DNA from: Pseudoalteromonas sp. R3
Lineage (GTDB): Bacteria > Pseudomonadota > Gammaproteobacteria > Enterobacterales > Alteromonadaceae
Assembly (NCBI RefSeq): GCF_004014715.1
Contig: NZ_CP034835.1
Span: forward strand, 4,216,001 to 4,280,000
Reading direction: 5' to 3'
Length of the DNA: 64,000 bases
Below are positions 49,681 to 58,033 of the stretch, in pieces. The notes below the pieces were generated by a model. The model worked only from the letters and a program-made list of their open reading frames with translations, was not told where the DNA came from and searched no databases. Numbering within the stretch: position 1 is the stretch's first letter; each line of letters begins with the position of its first letter. A program made the translations under genes and the position numbers.

Positions 49681-50102
49681 CCTTCCGTGCGCTTGAATGC
49701 CCCTCCCCTATGGGTAGCAAAATAGGTCACGCCCTTCGCCGGCCAGTGGATCACACCAAGTACTGGCTGGTTGTTTTCAACCAGGGCAATATTTACCGCA
49801 AAGTCGCCACTTTCCAGAATGAACTCCCCAGTGCCATCCATCGGGTCCAGCAGCCAATAACGCTGCCAGTGTTGACGGCTTTCAAGCGGTGGAATGGGGG
49901 TTTCTTCGGACATAATCGGCACATCCGGGGCCAGCGCTTGCAGCCCCGCAGTCAGCACTTCATTGGCAGCCAGATCCGCGGCGGTCACCGGTGTATGATC
50001 AGACTTTTCCCGTGCACCTATGTCGTCTTGCTGATAGATGGCCATAATCGCCTGCCCGGCCTGTTCAGCCAGGGTGATACAGGGCTCTAAATATGACTGC
50101 AT
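49677..50102 (-). pseudogene. cysQ: cysQ, 5' fragment
   Basis: The N-terminal ~142 residues of CysQ, with the metal-binding motif LLDPMDGTGEFI (Asp-Pro-x-Asp-Gly-Thr) and MSEETPIPP. The frame runs 12 bases into the IS before a stop. The protein would lack the C-terminal half of the active site. CysQ removes PAP produced in sulfate assimilation; loss would be expected to slow sulfite/sulfate use unless another copy exists. It starts one base inside the nudE stop (TAATG). Confidence 0.9.
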
Positions 50103-50665
50103 TAAGCCTCCGTTGTCAGGTACTGTTGTAGTAATAACAGCGCGGCGACACTACGGGCTTCGGTAAAGTCGGGCTGACTCAGTAACGCTTGCCACTGTGC
50201 CAGGGGCCATTTCACTACCACCAGCGGTTCAGGTTCATCACCGGCCAGTTGCTCCGGATATAAATCCTGCGCCACCAAAATGTGCATTCTGGCGTTAAAA
50301 TAGCTGGGTGCAAGTGATAAGGTTTTTAAATCACAAAACTGCCGAGCGCCAAAGCCAACTTCTTCTTTTAACTCACGGTTTCCCGCTTCAATCGGGGTCT
50401 CACCCGGATCAATCAGCCCTTTTGGAAAACCTAGCTGATAATCATGCGTCCCCGCGCAATATTCTCTTACTAATAGTAGCTCATTTTCAGCCGATATGGG
50501 CACTATCATCACAGCCCCACGGCCGCCGCCACGAACACGCTCATACTCACGGCGCTCACCATTGGAAAATGACAGCGACAGGGATTCAACTGTAAAGAGC
50601 TTACTTTTTGCGACAACCTCAGAGGCTAATATCTCAGGGGGAATTGGGTGCTTTTTCTGTGACAT
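50102..50665 (-). CDS. nudE: ADP compounds hydrolase NudE
   Basis: The 187-residue protein has a full Nudix box (G-x5-E-x7-REL-x2-E-E) within GFPKGLIDPGETPIEAGNRE and the family opening PPEILASEVVAKSKLFTVES. It hydrolyses ADP-ribose, NADH and Ap3A-type compounds. It is the first gene of a nudE-cysQ unit and divergent from yrfG. Confidence 0.93.
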   Translation of the reverse strand: MSQKKHPIPPEILASEVVAKSKLFTVESLSLSFSNGERREYERVRGGGRGAVMIVPISAENELLLVREYCAGTHDYQLGFPKGLIDPGETPIEAGNRELKEEVGFGARQFCDLKTLSLAPSYFNARMHILVAQDLYPEQLAGDEPEPLVVVKWPLAQWQALLSQPDFTEARSVAALLLLQQYLTTEA

Positions 50666-50720
50666 AGAGATTATTTTGCTATCATGGCGATTAACTTCAT
50701 CATAAAGCCTTTACAGGTAA

Positions 50721-51383
50721 ATGCCTATGCTAAATTGGTCAAAGATCGATACTGTGTTGCTGGATATGGACGGCACCTTGCTCGACCTGCATTTTGATAA
50801 TCACTTTTGGCTCGACGTGATCCCTAAAGCCCATGCAGTCAAACAAGGCCTGACACTGGAACAAGCCCGTGCCGATATCCTTGCGCGCTACGAAGCCGTT
50901 ATGGGGCAAATTGAATGGTATTGCCTGGATTACTGGCAGCAACAGCTGCAGTTACCGATCATGGAGCTTAAACGCGAGATCCAACATTTGATTTCTATCC
51001 GCGAAGACGTGCCTGAATTTTTGCAAGCGATGAAAGATGCGGGAAAGGAGCTGATTTTATTAACCAATGCACATCCCGACAGTTTGAGCCTAAAAATCGA
51101 ACGAACGCAGTTTGATCAGTATCTGGATAAGCTCGTTTCGACGCATAGCTACGGTGTCAGCAAGGAAAGCCAGCAACTATGGCAACAGGTTCAGGCGGAT
51201 CTGGGGTTTGATAAAAGTCGTACCTTATTTGTCGATGACAGCCTGGCGGTATTAGCTGCCGCAAAAGAGTATGGCATTGGACACCTGCTGGCCATCGCGA
51301 ATCCGGATAGTCAGCAACCTAATAAAGAGATCACTGATTATCCAGCCATTTGCGACTACCGCACGTTACTGCCTATCAGCTGA
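50721..51383 (+). CDS. yrfG: GMP/IMP nucleotidase YrfG (HAD family)
   Basis: The 220-residue HAD hydrolase has motif I LLDMDGTLLDLHFDN, motif II LLTNAHPDS, and the late acidic motif LFVDDSLAV. Length and motifs fit YrfG, which dephosphorylates GMP and IMP. It is divergent from nudE, as in other gammaproteobacteria, and abuts the convergent dUTPase stop. Confidence 0.9.
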   Translation: MPMLNWSKIDTVLLDMDGTLLDLHFDNHFWLDVIPKAHAVKQGLTLEQARADILARYEAVMGQIEWYCLDYWQQQLQLPIMELKREIQHLISIREDVPEFLQAMKDAGKELILLTNAHPDSLSLKIERTQFDQYLDKLVSTHSYGVSKESQQLWQQVQADLGFDKSRTLFVDDSLAVLAAAKEYGIGHLLAIANPDSQQPNKEITDYPAICDYRTLLPIS

Positions 51384-52004
51384 TCAACCAGGGTAGCGTG
51401 CTTGCAAGCCCTGATAAACAAGCTTTGCAAAGTCTGGATGTTCAGTATCCAGGCTTTTCACCACTTCGACCAGGTGCTCATTGTCTTCTTTGCCGTGCCA
51501 TTGTTTGATATAGCTGCCATCTTTATAACCATGATCCTGACGGAAGAAGTTCAAGGTATTTTTACCCACGTAACCACGATATAGATCATCTACAGTCATG
51601 CCAATTTGCTGCATACAACCAGCAAAGGCTGCCGCATTGAAAGTTTTATCGGCCACTGCCGAGGCAGCGAGCACTTCCAGCGTCGCCTTAAAGTCTTCGG
51701 CATACAAAGGTTGCGCGAGTTCGTTATCCAGCTGTGACGCCAATGCCTCATAGGATGTCTCGCCATCAATGCGCAAAGATAAGCCAAAGTGAAAGATATC
51801 AACCAGCTCCAGGATCACTTGCTCGGTATCCGGCGTCTGTTTTTTCCACCATTTCCAGCCGTAGTGATCCAGCATTTCTGCACACTCAACCCAGATGGCG
51901 CGGTACCATTCAAACCCCTGGCTGAACCATTGCTCATGCACTTTGGTATTCATAGCGTTTTGCATTTCCAGCATTACAACCAGCTTCGCACTATTTGCAG
52001 ACAT
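51384..52004 (-). CDS. dimeric dUTP diphosphatase family protein
   Basis: The 206-residue all-alpha protein contains VECAEMLDHYGWKWWKK and ILELVDIFHFGLSLRI, the Glu/Asp metal-binding helices of the dimeric dUTPase/MazG-like superfamily. It should hydrolyse dUTP (and dUDP) to dUMP. It is unrelated to the trimeric Dut. Single gene; its stop is adjacent to that of yrfG. Confidence 0.88.
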   Translation of the reverse strand: MSANSAKLVVMLEMQNAMNTKVHEQWFSQGFEWYRAIWVECAEMLDHYGWKWWKKQTPDTEQVILELVDIFHFGLSLRIDGETSYEALASQLDNELAQPLYAEDFKATLEVLAASAVADKTFNAAAFAGCMQQIGMTVDDLYRGYVGKNTLNFFRQDHGYKDGSYIKQWHGKEDNEHLVEVVKSLDTEHPDFAKLVYQGLQARYPG

Positions 52005-52135
52005 ATTTGCGCTCTCACTCTCACTATTCAGTCAAAGCGCTATGATACCCACACAGTGGCGCAAATACCATGATGAAAGCTTTTTCGTGCTGTGCCGTTC
52101 TATTAGAGGTCATAAACATATTTTTGAGGTTTTAT

Positions 52136-52777
52136 ATGCGCTCTATACTTGTTGCGATAACGCTTTCCGTTACCCAGTTTCTGTCTTTCTCAGCCTCTGC
52201 CGCTGAAGCGACGAATATCAGTGAGCACCCAGAGCAGGTCGCTCCTTTATTGCCTGGGATAATGGCTCCGACTTTAACCCTGCAGGACAACAACGCCAAA
52301 GCTGTGGATTTAGGAAAACTGTATCAAGACAAGACTACGGTATTGGTGGTTTATCGCGGTGGCTGGTGCCCCTACTGCTCACGTCAGCTGGCTGGATTGC
52401 AGAAAATTGAAAAACAGATTGTTGAACTGGGCGCGCAGATAGTGGCGGTTTCACCAGACAGCCCACAGGCTCTCAGCAAAACTAATATCAGCTCTCCCAA
52501 CTATCGATTGCTCTCTGACGATCAACTGGCGTTAACTCAGGCCCTGGGACTGGCTTATTTCCTGGATGACAAAACGGCTAAGGCCTATCGTGACCGCATG
52601 GGTGTTCAGTTTGTGGATCTGGATGGCAAAAACAGAGTGGCATTGCCTGTACCCGCTGTGTTTGTGATTGATAAGGCAGGCCTGGTACAGTTCCAGTACG
52701 CCAACCCCAATTACAAAGTACGTTTGGAAGAAAGTGTGCTGCTGGCCGCAGTCCGTGCCGCCAATAATCTAAAATAA
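52136..52777 (+). CDS. exported thioredoxin-fold protein (AhpC/TSA-redoxin family)
   Basis: From ATG 52136 the 213-residue protein has a signal peptide (about 1-22, SASA). Then come a peroxiredoxin-like fold with VVYRGGWCPYCSRQL (Cys78-Cys81) and QIVAVSPDSPQALSKT. The CxxC and export suggest a periplasmic thiol reductase or peroxidase. The earlier in-frame ATG at 52070 would hide the signal peptide, so it is not chosen. Confidence 0.82.
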   Translation: MRSILVAITLSVTQFLSFSASAAEATNISEHPEQVAPLLPGIMAPTLTLQDNNAKAVDLGKLYQDKTTVLVVYRGGWCPYCSRQLAGLQKIEKQIVELGAQIVAVSPDSPQALSKTNISSPNYRLLSDDQLALTQALGLAYFLDDKTAKAYRDRMGVQFVDLDGKNRVALPVPAVFVIDKAGLVQFQYANPNYKVRLEESVLLAAVRAANNLK

Positions 52778-52810
52778 TATCCAGCGGGCCCGAGCCAGGC
52801 CCGCCGTTGA

Positions 52811-55147
52811 TTACCTGTTTTCCAGTCGGTTATAGTCAAACAACCCGTATTCTACACCTCGGGTTTCGCGGGCAATACGATGCAGTAAATCGCTGTATTG
52901 CCAAAACTGCGGATGAGTTCTGCGGATCCCGAAGGTCGCTTTCAGCGTTCGGTAATCTGATTCGGTGCGCACATCACTAAGCTGCTGCACGAAGGCGTCA
53001 ATATGCGCCTGATTAGGAAGGTGCCAGATAGCCTCCGGGTAGTCACCGATAAACCCAGGGACTAAGGTCGCGGTATCTTCCTGATAGGCACGCTGCCCTT
53101 CTTCATTCAACAAGCTCGAAATATTAAAGTGCGCATTGTGGTGGATCAACGTATAGGGCTGATGCACACCTTTGTCATCGACAGCCAGAATAAATGACAC
53201 CTGCGGCAACAGGTTGATCGCCTCCACTGGCAATTCATTGAGTGGCTGAAGCGCAGTTGGCACTGTCGTGTAGTCATACGCTTCATTCAACACTGGTTTC
53301 AGGTGTGCTTTTAACATGTCATACAGCTCGGCCTGCGGATCGTCGCTTTGGTAGCGGATCCCAGACGGAGCGCCCAGTAAGGACTTGCGATTGATAAATT
53401 CACTGAGACTCAGATGCGACTTGCGATACCAGTGCTGCTTAATGCGCTGACGATGACTTAGTGGTAACAAATTAAGAAAATTTTGCTCTCCCTCAAGGCG
53501 TAAAAAGTCCATATATAGCCGGGTCACCAGCTGATGGCCGATGTTGCCATATACATCGAACCCTGCAACCAGCAGATAATGGATCCGCTCAAACAGAGCA
53601 TAATCCAGCACCCAGGTGGTTTTAGGTGCCTGACCGATAAACCCTTTTACCACTGTGGCACTGTCAAAATGGCGGAAAATAGTCAGGGCTGCATTCTGAT
53701 TGTACCCATCACCTTGCCAGATCAGATTCATATTGAGTCGCTTGCCATCTGCAAACACCTGGTTGGCTAAAGCCGTTTTAGCTTCAAGATAGTCATGCTG
53801 ACGCTTGGCATATTTCGCCCAGCTTGATAAAGGCAGCACATTACTTTGCTCAGCAGCAGGCAAGATAAGGTCGTCGTCATGTCGGGTCAATAACTGCTCT
53901 ACGGCCGGCGAGGCATTTTTCTCGGGGTCGACAAAGGCGACCCAGAAATGGTCATTGATCACGTTCAGCGCTATCTGGCCGCGACACACCGGGCCCTTAA
54001 TGAAGCCTTTAACGATCAGCTCAGCCTCATCGAGCATAAACTGATAACGTGACTTGACGGGGATTGCCGCAAATACCTTAAAGGGATTGGCAGCCAGCTT
54101 AGGCGCATAACCTGGTAACTTTGCTACCTCATATTCACTATGGATAAACTGAGCCTGTAAGCGGGCTAGTTTATCGTCATTCAGTGCCAGTGGCATATGA
54201 GTTTTAGATAAAATGGAGCTGCGCACCTGCATCAACCTGTAGTAGACCCGTGAGACTTTAGGGTCATCGAATGGCCTGACCGTTGCAATCAGCTCAATGG
54301 GTTCCCCTGGGGGCGTCTTTGAACGCACCAGAGTAAAAAACGAAGGCGCATCCAGACGATTAAAGTAGATGTGTGCCAGATACCAGTGTTCGTAAATATA
54401 ACGGGCAGCAAGACGGGTTTTATTGTCATCCTGATTTAAGAAGCTTTCCCACTTCGCAACGTTCTCCTGCTCTGCGTCACTGGGTGGCGCAATCTGACTC
54501 ATAGGTGAGCCTTGCTTGATCCACTCTGAAAGCTGGGCAAATTCACTGTTGGTCAGCGCAGGCAAGCCATAAGGCATGCCTGCGTGGGGTTGCTCCTGAG
54601 CATACTCAGGGTACTCGTCCATGGTCGGGCAGGTTTGTGCCCTGTCCAATGAAAAATCGTAGTGATCCGGCAATAGCCCTTGCTGGGCAAATGGCTGAGT
54701 CTGTTTGAGCAATAAACTGTTGTACAACACACTGCCGTTGAGGTTGGCATACTCTGTTTGCACACGTTCATTAAGAATGGGCGTAAAGCCCTTGTCGCGC
54801 CACTGGGCCGTGGTTTGCGCATCAAACAGCAAACGGGTTGGTGACTCGGCCAGCAGACGAGTGCCATCGTATACACGAGTTTTACTTACTCCCCGATCAA
54901 TACCCTCAGGTGAACTCAGCTTGAGCTGGCAGGGGGCATCGTAGCAACCATGGCAAACCACACACCTCGTATCCAGTATCGGTTTTATGTCGCTCAGATA
55001 AGTGGCGCCCTGTTGCGCTGATTGGGGTTGCATGCGCTGCTGTGTTTGCTGAGGTCCAAACAGGTCGTCGTAGTGGTTGACACCCAATGCCACGCAACCA
55101 CTTAATAAGGTGACTATGCCAACCAATATCCAGCCGGAACTACGCAT
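52811..55147 (-). CDS. cti: fatty acid cis/trans isomerase
   Basis: The 778-residue protein has a lipobox-like start (LLSGC, Cys18) and a cytochrome c haem site CVVCH (Cys62, Cys65, His66) in RCVVCHGCYDAPCQLKLSS, the hallmark of Cti. This periplasmic enzyme converts cis to trans unsaturated fatty acids in membrane lipids as a fast response to solvents or heat. Its start overlaps the stop of the upstream unknown gene by one base. Confidence 0.95.
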   Translation of the reverse strand: MRSSGWILVGIVTLLSGCVALGVNHYDDLFGPQQTQQRMQPQSAQQGATYLSDIKPILDTRCVVCHGCYDAPCQLKLSSPEGIDRGVSKTRVYDGTRLLAESPTRLLFDAQTTAQWRDKGFTPILNERVQTEYANLNGSVLYNSLLLKQTQPFAQQGLLPDHYDFSLDRAQTCPTMDEYPEYAQEQPHAGMPYGLPALTNSEFAQLSEWIKQGSPMSQIAPPSDAEQENVAKWESFLNQDDNKTRLAARYIYEHWYLAHIYFNRLDAPSFFTLVRSKTPPGEPIELIATVRPFDDPKVSRVYYRLMQVRSSILSKTHMPLALNDDKLARLQAQFIHSEYEVAKLPGYAPKLAANPFKVFAAIPVKSRYQFMLDEAELIVKGFIKGPVCRGQIALNVINDHFWVAFVDPEKNASPAVEQLLTRHDDDLILPAAEQSNVLPLSSWAKYAKRQHDYLEAKTALANQVFADGKRLNMNLIWQGDGYNQNAALTIFRHFDSATVVKGFIGQAPKTTWVLDYALFERIHYLLVAGFDVYGNIGHQLVTRLYMDFLRLEGEQNFLNLLPLSHRQRIKQHWYRKSHLSLSEFINRKSLLGAPSGIRYQSDDPQAELYDMLKAHLKPVLNEAYDYTTVPTALQPLNELPVEAINLLPQVSFILAVDDKGVHQPYTLIHHNAHFNISSLLNEEGQRAYQEDTATLVPGFIGDYPEAIWHLPNQAHIDAFVQQLSDVRTESDYRTLKATFGIRRTHPQFWQYSDLLHRIARETRGVEYGLFDYNRLENR

Positions 55148-55527
55148 TATGCGCCCTCTTCGTCATCTTCATCATCCAGCCCCAGGTCGAACGTGGGCAT
55201 CATTTCCATGGGCGGAGAGACAAACATCGCCTGACTTTCGCAACTTAATACGGCACTCAGCACCGGACCATGGTTGAGTAGCAGCTGCGCTTGATGCCCA
55301 TGGCTTAAAACCTCAGCCACTTGTTGCTCAATATTGCTGATCTGATAACTCTCAAGTGGAATACTGACACTTTGCTCAGGCGCTGGGTTCTGGCACAAAT
55401 TCGCCAAAAGGTTAGCATCCAGAATGACTTCTAATGTCAAGTCTGGTTGCTCCATATCTCGCTCGGCCAGATTATCGTCCAGTCTAAATAAAGGCAGGTT
55501 TAGTGGGGTGTTTTCTTGAAGTTCCAT
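55147..55527 (-). CDS. unrecognised acidic protein coupled to cti
   Basis: The 126-residue protein has no signal peptide. It is acidic, with a terminal run DDEDDEEGA. It contains VILDANLLANLCQNPAPEQS and HGHQAQLLLNHGPVLSAVLS. No domain was recognised. Its stop overlaps the cti start (TAATG), so the two are co-translated. It could assist Cti or be regulatory; both are guesses. Confidence 0.65.
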   Translation of the reverse strand: MELQENTPLNLPLFRLDDNLAERDMEQPDLTLEVILDANLLANLCQNPAPEQSVSIPLESYQISNIEQQVAEVLSHGHQAQLLLNHGPVLSAVLSCESQAMFVSPPMEMMPTFDLGLDDEDDEEGA

Positions 55528-55596
55528 GAAAGTTAGCTCATTTATGCAAATACCTGCGGCAAGTTTAGCACAACTTGCTAATCAAAGATGTCCCGC

Positions 55597-56262
55597 TTAC
55601 CAGGGCAGGCGATCACCATTTGAGTGCCAGAATCCCCCACTGGTCTCGAGCGTCAGCTCATCAATGCGCTTAACCAGGCGTTGCGCCGCTTCCAAAGGCG
55701 AGATATCACCGGCATAGTTGACCATTTCAGTTTGCACAAACCCGGGGTGGAGCAACGCCACCGCAACTCCTCGGGGTTTTAGCTCATGTGCCAGGCTTAC
55801 ACCAGCCGCATTTAAGGCCGCCTTAGACATACGGTAGCCAATATAAGCCCCCGAACCATTGTCTTCAATAGAGCCCATACGACTGGTGATCATTGCCACT
55901 TTACTTCCTTCAAGCAGATTGCCCTGCAACGCATGCGTTACCCGAACCGGTGCAACGGCATTGACCATAAGTTGCTGCTCCAGCGCTGCAAAATCCATTT
56001 GGGCAAGTGATTCATTACGGAAAATACCTGCATTATTAATCAGAATATCTATCCTCTGACCAGCAAGCGCAGCCGATAAAGTCTCGATATCTTCCGGCAC
56101 GCTAACATCAATACCGTCAATAACGGTAACATCTAAAGACTGTAATACTTCGGAGCTACGGCGTACTACCGCCGTGACCCGATCGCCGACAGCTAAGTAG
56201 TGTCGGCATAATTCCAGGCCAATCCCGCGATTAGCCCCAGTGATCACCACATGTTTTGACAT
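55597..56262 (-). CDS. short-chain dehydrogenase/reductase
   Basis: The 221-residue protein starts at ATG 56262 after GAGGAGG. It has the NAD(P) site VVITGANRGIGLEL (TGxxxGIG), NNAG, and the active site Ser...Tyr-x3-Lys (YRMSK). The C-terminal PGFVQTEMV is common in small C-factor-like SDRs. Substrate unknown. Confidence 0.88.
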   Translation of the reverse strand: MSKHVVITGANRGIGLELCRHYLAVGDRVTAVVRRSSEVLQSLDVTVIDGIDVSVPEDIETLSAALAGQRIDILINNAGIFRNESLAQMDFAALEQQLMVNAVAPVRVTHALQGNLLEGSKVAMITSRMGSIEDNGSGAYIGYRMSKAALNAAGVSLAHELKPRGVAVALLHPGFVQTEMVNYAGDISPLEAAQRLVKRIDELTLETSGGFWHSNGDRLPW

Positions 56263-56387
56263 ACCTTCCTCCTCATTTGGGTATCTGCACACATTGGTAT
56301 GATGACTATTCTATAGATTACAACGGATACTTTCAGCCATATCAGGTTCTGCTACTTTTAAAGAATGCCATTTAAAGGAGTACACTC

Positions 56388-57113
56388 TTGCCAAACTACC
56401 TGCTCATGCTTACTCTGCTGTGGCTGCCTTTGGCACAAGCAAGCGCCTATCGTATTAATGTCAGTGAGGCCCTGTCATACAGCCTGGGGCAACAACAAAT
56501 TACCGCAATGTTCACAGCGATATATGCCCCCGTGGGTATTCGCCCCGAGTTTGAATTTCTGCCCAGTGAACGAGGCTTGCAGCTGGTGAACGATGGAAAA
56601 CTGGATGCAGAAGCCGGGCGTGTTGGATTAGTTGGTGCGCGTTATTCGAATTTAATTGCTGTGCCTGCACCGCTAAGTGAACTCAGACTCATGCTACTAT
56701 GCACGGCGCCAAAGTTCTGTGAATTGTCTGCTGAAACCGACTTGGCGATTATCTCCGGCAACTTAATTACCGCATGGTATTGCGAGCAACACCAGCTCAA
56801 CTGCAATCCTGTGCAAAACAATATTTCTGCCTATCAGGCTCTGAGCCGTGGTCGCGTCAATCGCATCCTGGTTACCAATAAGTATGCCCTGGGTTCATTG
56901 TGTGAGTCTGGCTTGTCGACTCTGTATAGTAAAGTCGCCGATAAGAGTACCTTTACTGTGTACCACTACGTTCACAAAAAACACCATGCTTTGGTAGCAA
57001 AACTCAGTGCTCATATTACAGCCATCAGAAAAAGCGGACAGCTCAAACGCTACGTCTCGCGACTGCAAAATGCCTTTGCTCACTGCCAGGGGCAACTTAT
57101 CTCACTGGACTAA
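56388..57113 (+). CDS. solute-binding-like periplasmic protein (TTG start)
   Basis: The 241-residue protein starts at TTG 56388, placed 7 nt after AAAGGAG. A signal peptide covers about 1-19 (ASA/Y). It has the family 3 binding-protein pattern (FLPSERGLQLVNDGKLDAEA). It has five cysteines after the signal. It is a solo gene without transport partners. It may be a sensor or an orphan binding protein. The match to the family is weaker than for the 28655 protein. Confidence 0.7.
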   Translation: MPNYLLMLTLLWLPLAQASAYRINVSEALSYSLGQQQITAMFTAIYAPVGIRPEFEFLPSERGLQLVNDGKLDAEAGRVGLVGARYSNLIAVPAPLSELRLMLLCTAPKFCELSAETDLAIISGNLITAWYCEQHQLNCNPVQNNISAYQALSRGRVNRILVTNKYALGSLCESGLSTLYSKVADKSTFTVYHYVHKKHHALVAKLSAHITAIRKSGQLKRYVSRLQNAFAHCQGQLISLD

Positions 57114-57148
57114 TGCCCGAATACCAGAGGTGCTCGGGCCACTGCTAG

Positions 57149-57963
57149 TTAGGGCTCAATATCATGCATAACAGACTGAATAATAGAAAAAACCGCTCCC
57201 TGAGGATCCGTGATCACTGCAAAGCGGCCAACCTGGGGATATCTGTTGGTGGTACACACACTTGCCCACCCAGCGCTCGGGCCTTCTCAGCCATGGCGTC
57301 GCAGTCCAGCACAGCAAAGTAGGTCATCCAGTGCGCAGGGATTTCTTCTCCCCATTCCTCGGTCATCTGCAACATGCCTGCAACCACCGTATCGCGCGCG
57401 CTAAACAACACATAGTCCATCCCTTCCATAGGTTTATCTTGCGCCTGCCACCCTAACAATGCGCTGTAAAACGCCCTGCTTTTTTGACAATTACGTGTTG
57501 CTAACTCATGCCAATAGGGCACATTGGCTTCCAGTTCACGTTTACAACCAATATGCTCCATGGCTTGCCAAAGCGCGAAGTGCGCCCCTTCGGCAGGCTC
57601 CTGCAGCATCACCATCCTGCCAGCAGAAGGCACATCATGGGGACCCGCAATGATCTCTGCACCAAGTGCAACGGCTCGTTCAGCCATTTCATCCACGTTG
57701 TCCACCGCAATATAACTAAGCCACTGACTTTGCGCACCCGCTTCTTTTTGTTGCGGCATCATCTGATACATAGCAGCAATATCATCATCGTGCTTTTGCA
57801 GCATGGTGTAATACGCGCCTTCACCAATTGGCTGGTCATCAAAGCCCCAGTCGAACAGCTGTGTATAAAAAGCTTTTGCCTCCTGCCAGTTGCTCGAACA
57901 CAATTCAGCCCAGCAGAAGACGCCAATCCTGTTATGGGAAATTAATGCCATAGGTATATCCAT
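57149..57963 (-). CDS. VOC family protein (two glyoxalase-like domains), frameshifted near C-terminus
   Basis: The readable frame (57214-57963, 249 residues) contains two VOC modules: FCWAELCSSNWQEAKAFYTQ and PYWHELATRNCQKSRAFYSA. Near the end PPTDIP is followed by an early stop. Adding one base at the G run (57235-57238) continues as DIPQVGRFAVITDPQGAVFS to a stop at 57149, the usual VOC ending. The full length would be about 271 residues. The gene is probably intact in the organism if this is a sequencing error. Function unknown. Confidence 0.8.
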
Positions 57964-58033
57964 TAAAAAAACTAGTCACCGGTTAAGTGAAGCACTGGAT
58001 ACACAATAGAGCAACAATAAAGTCATCTCACGA

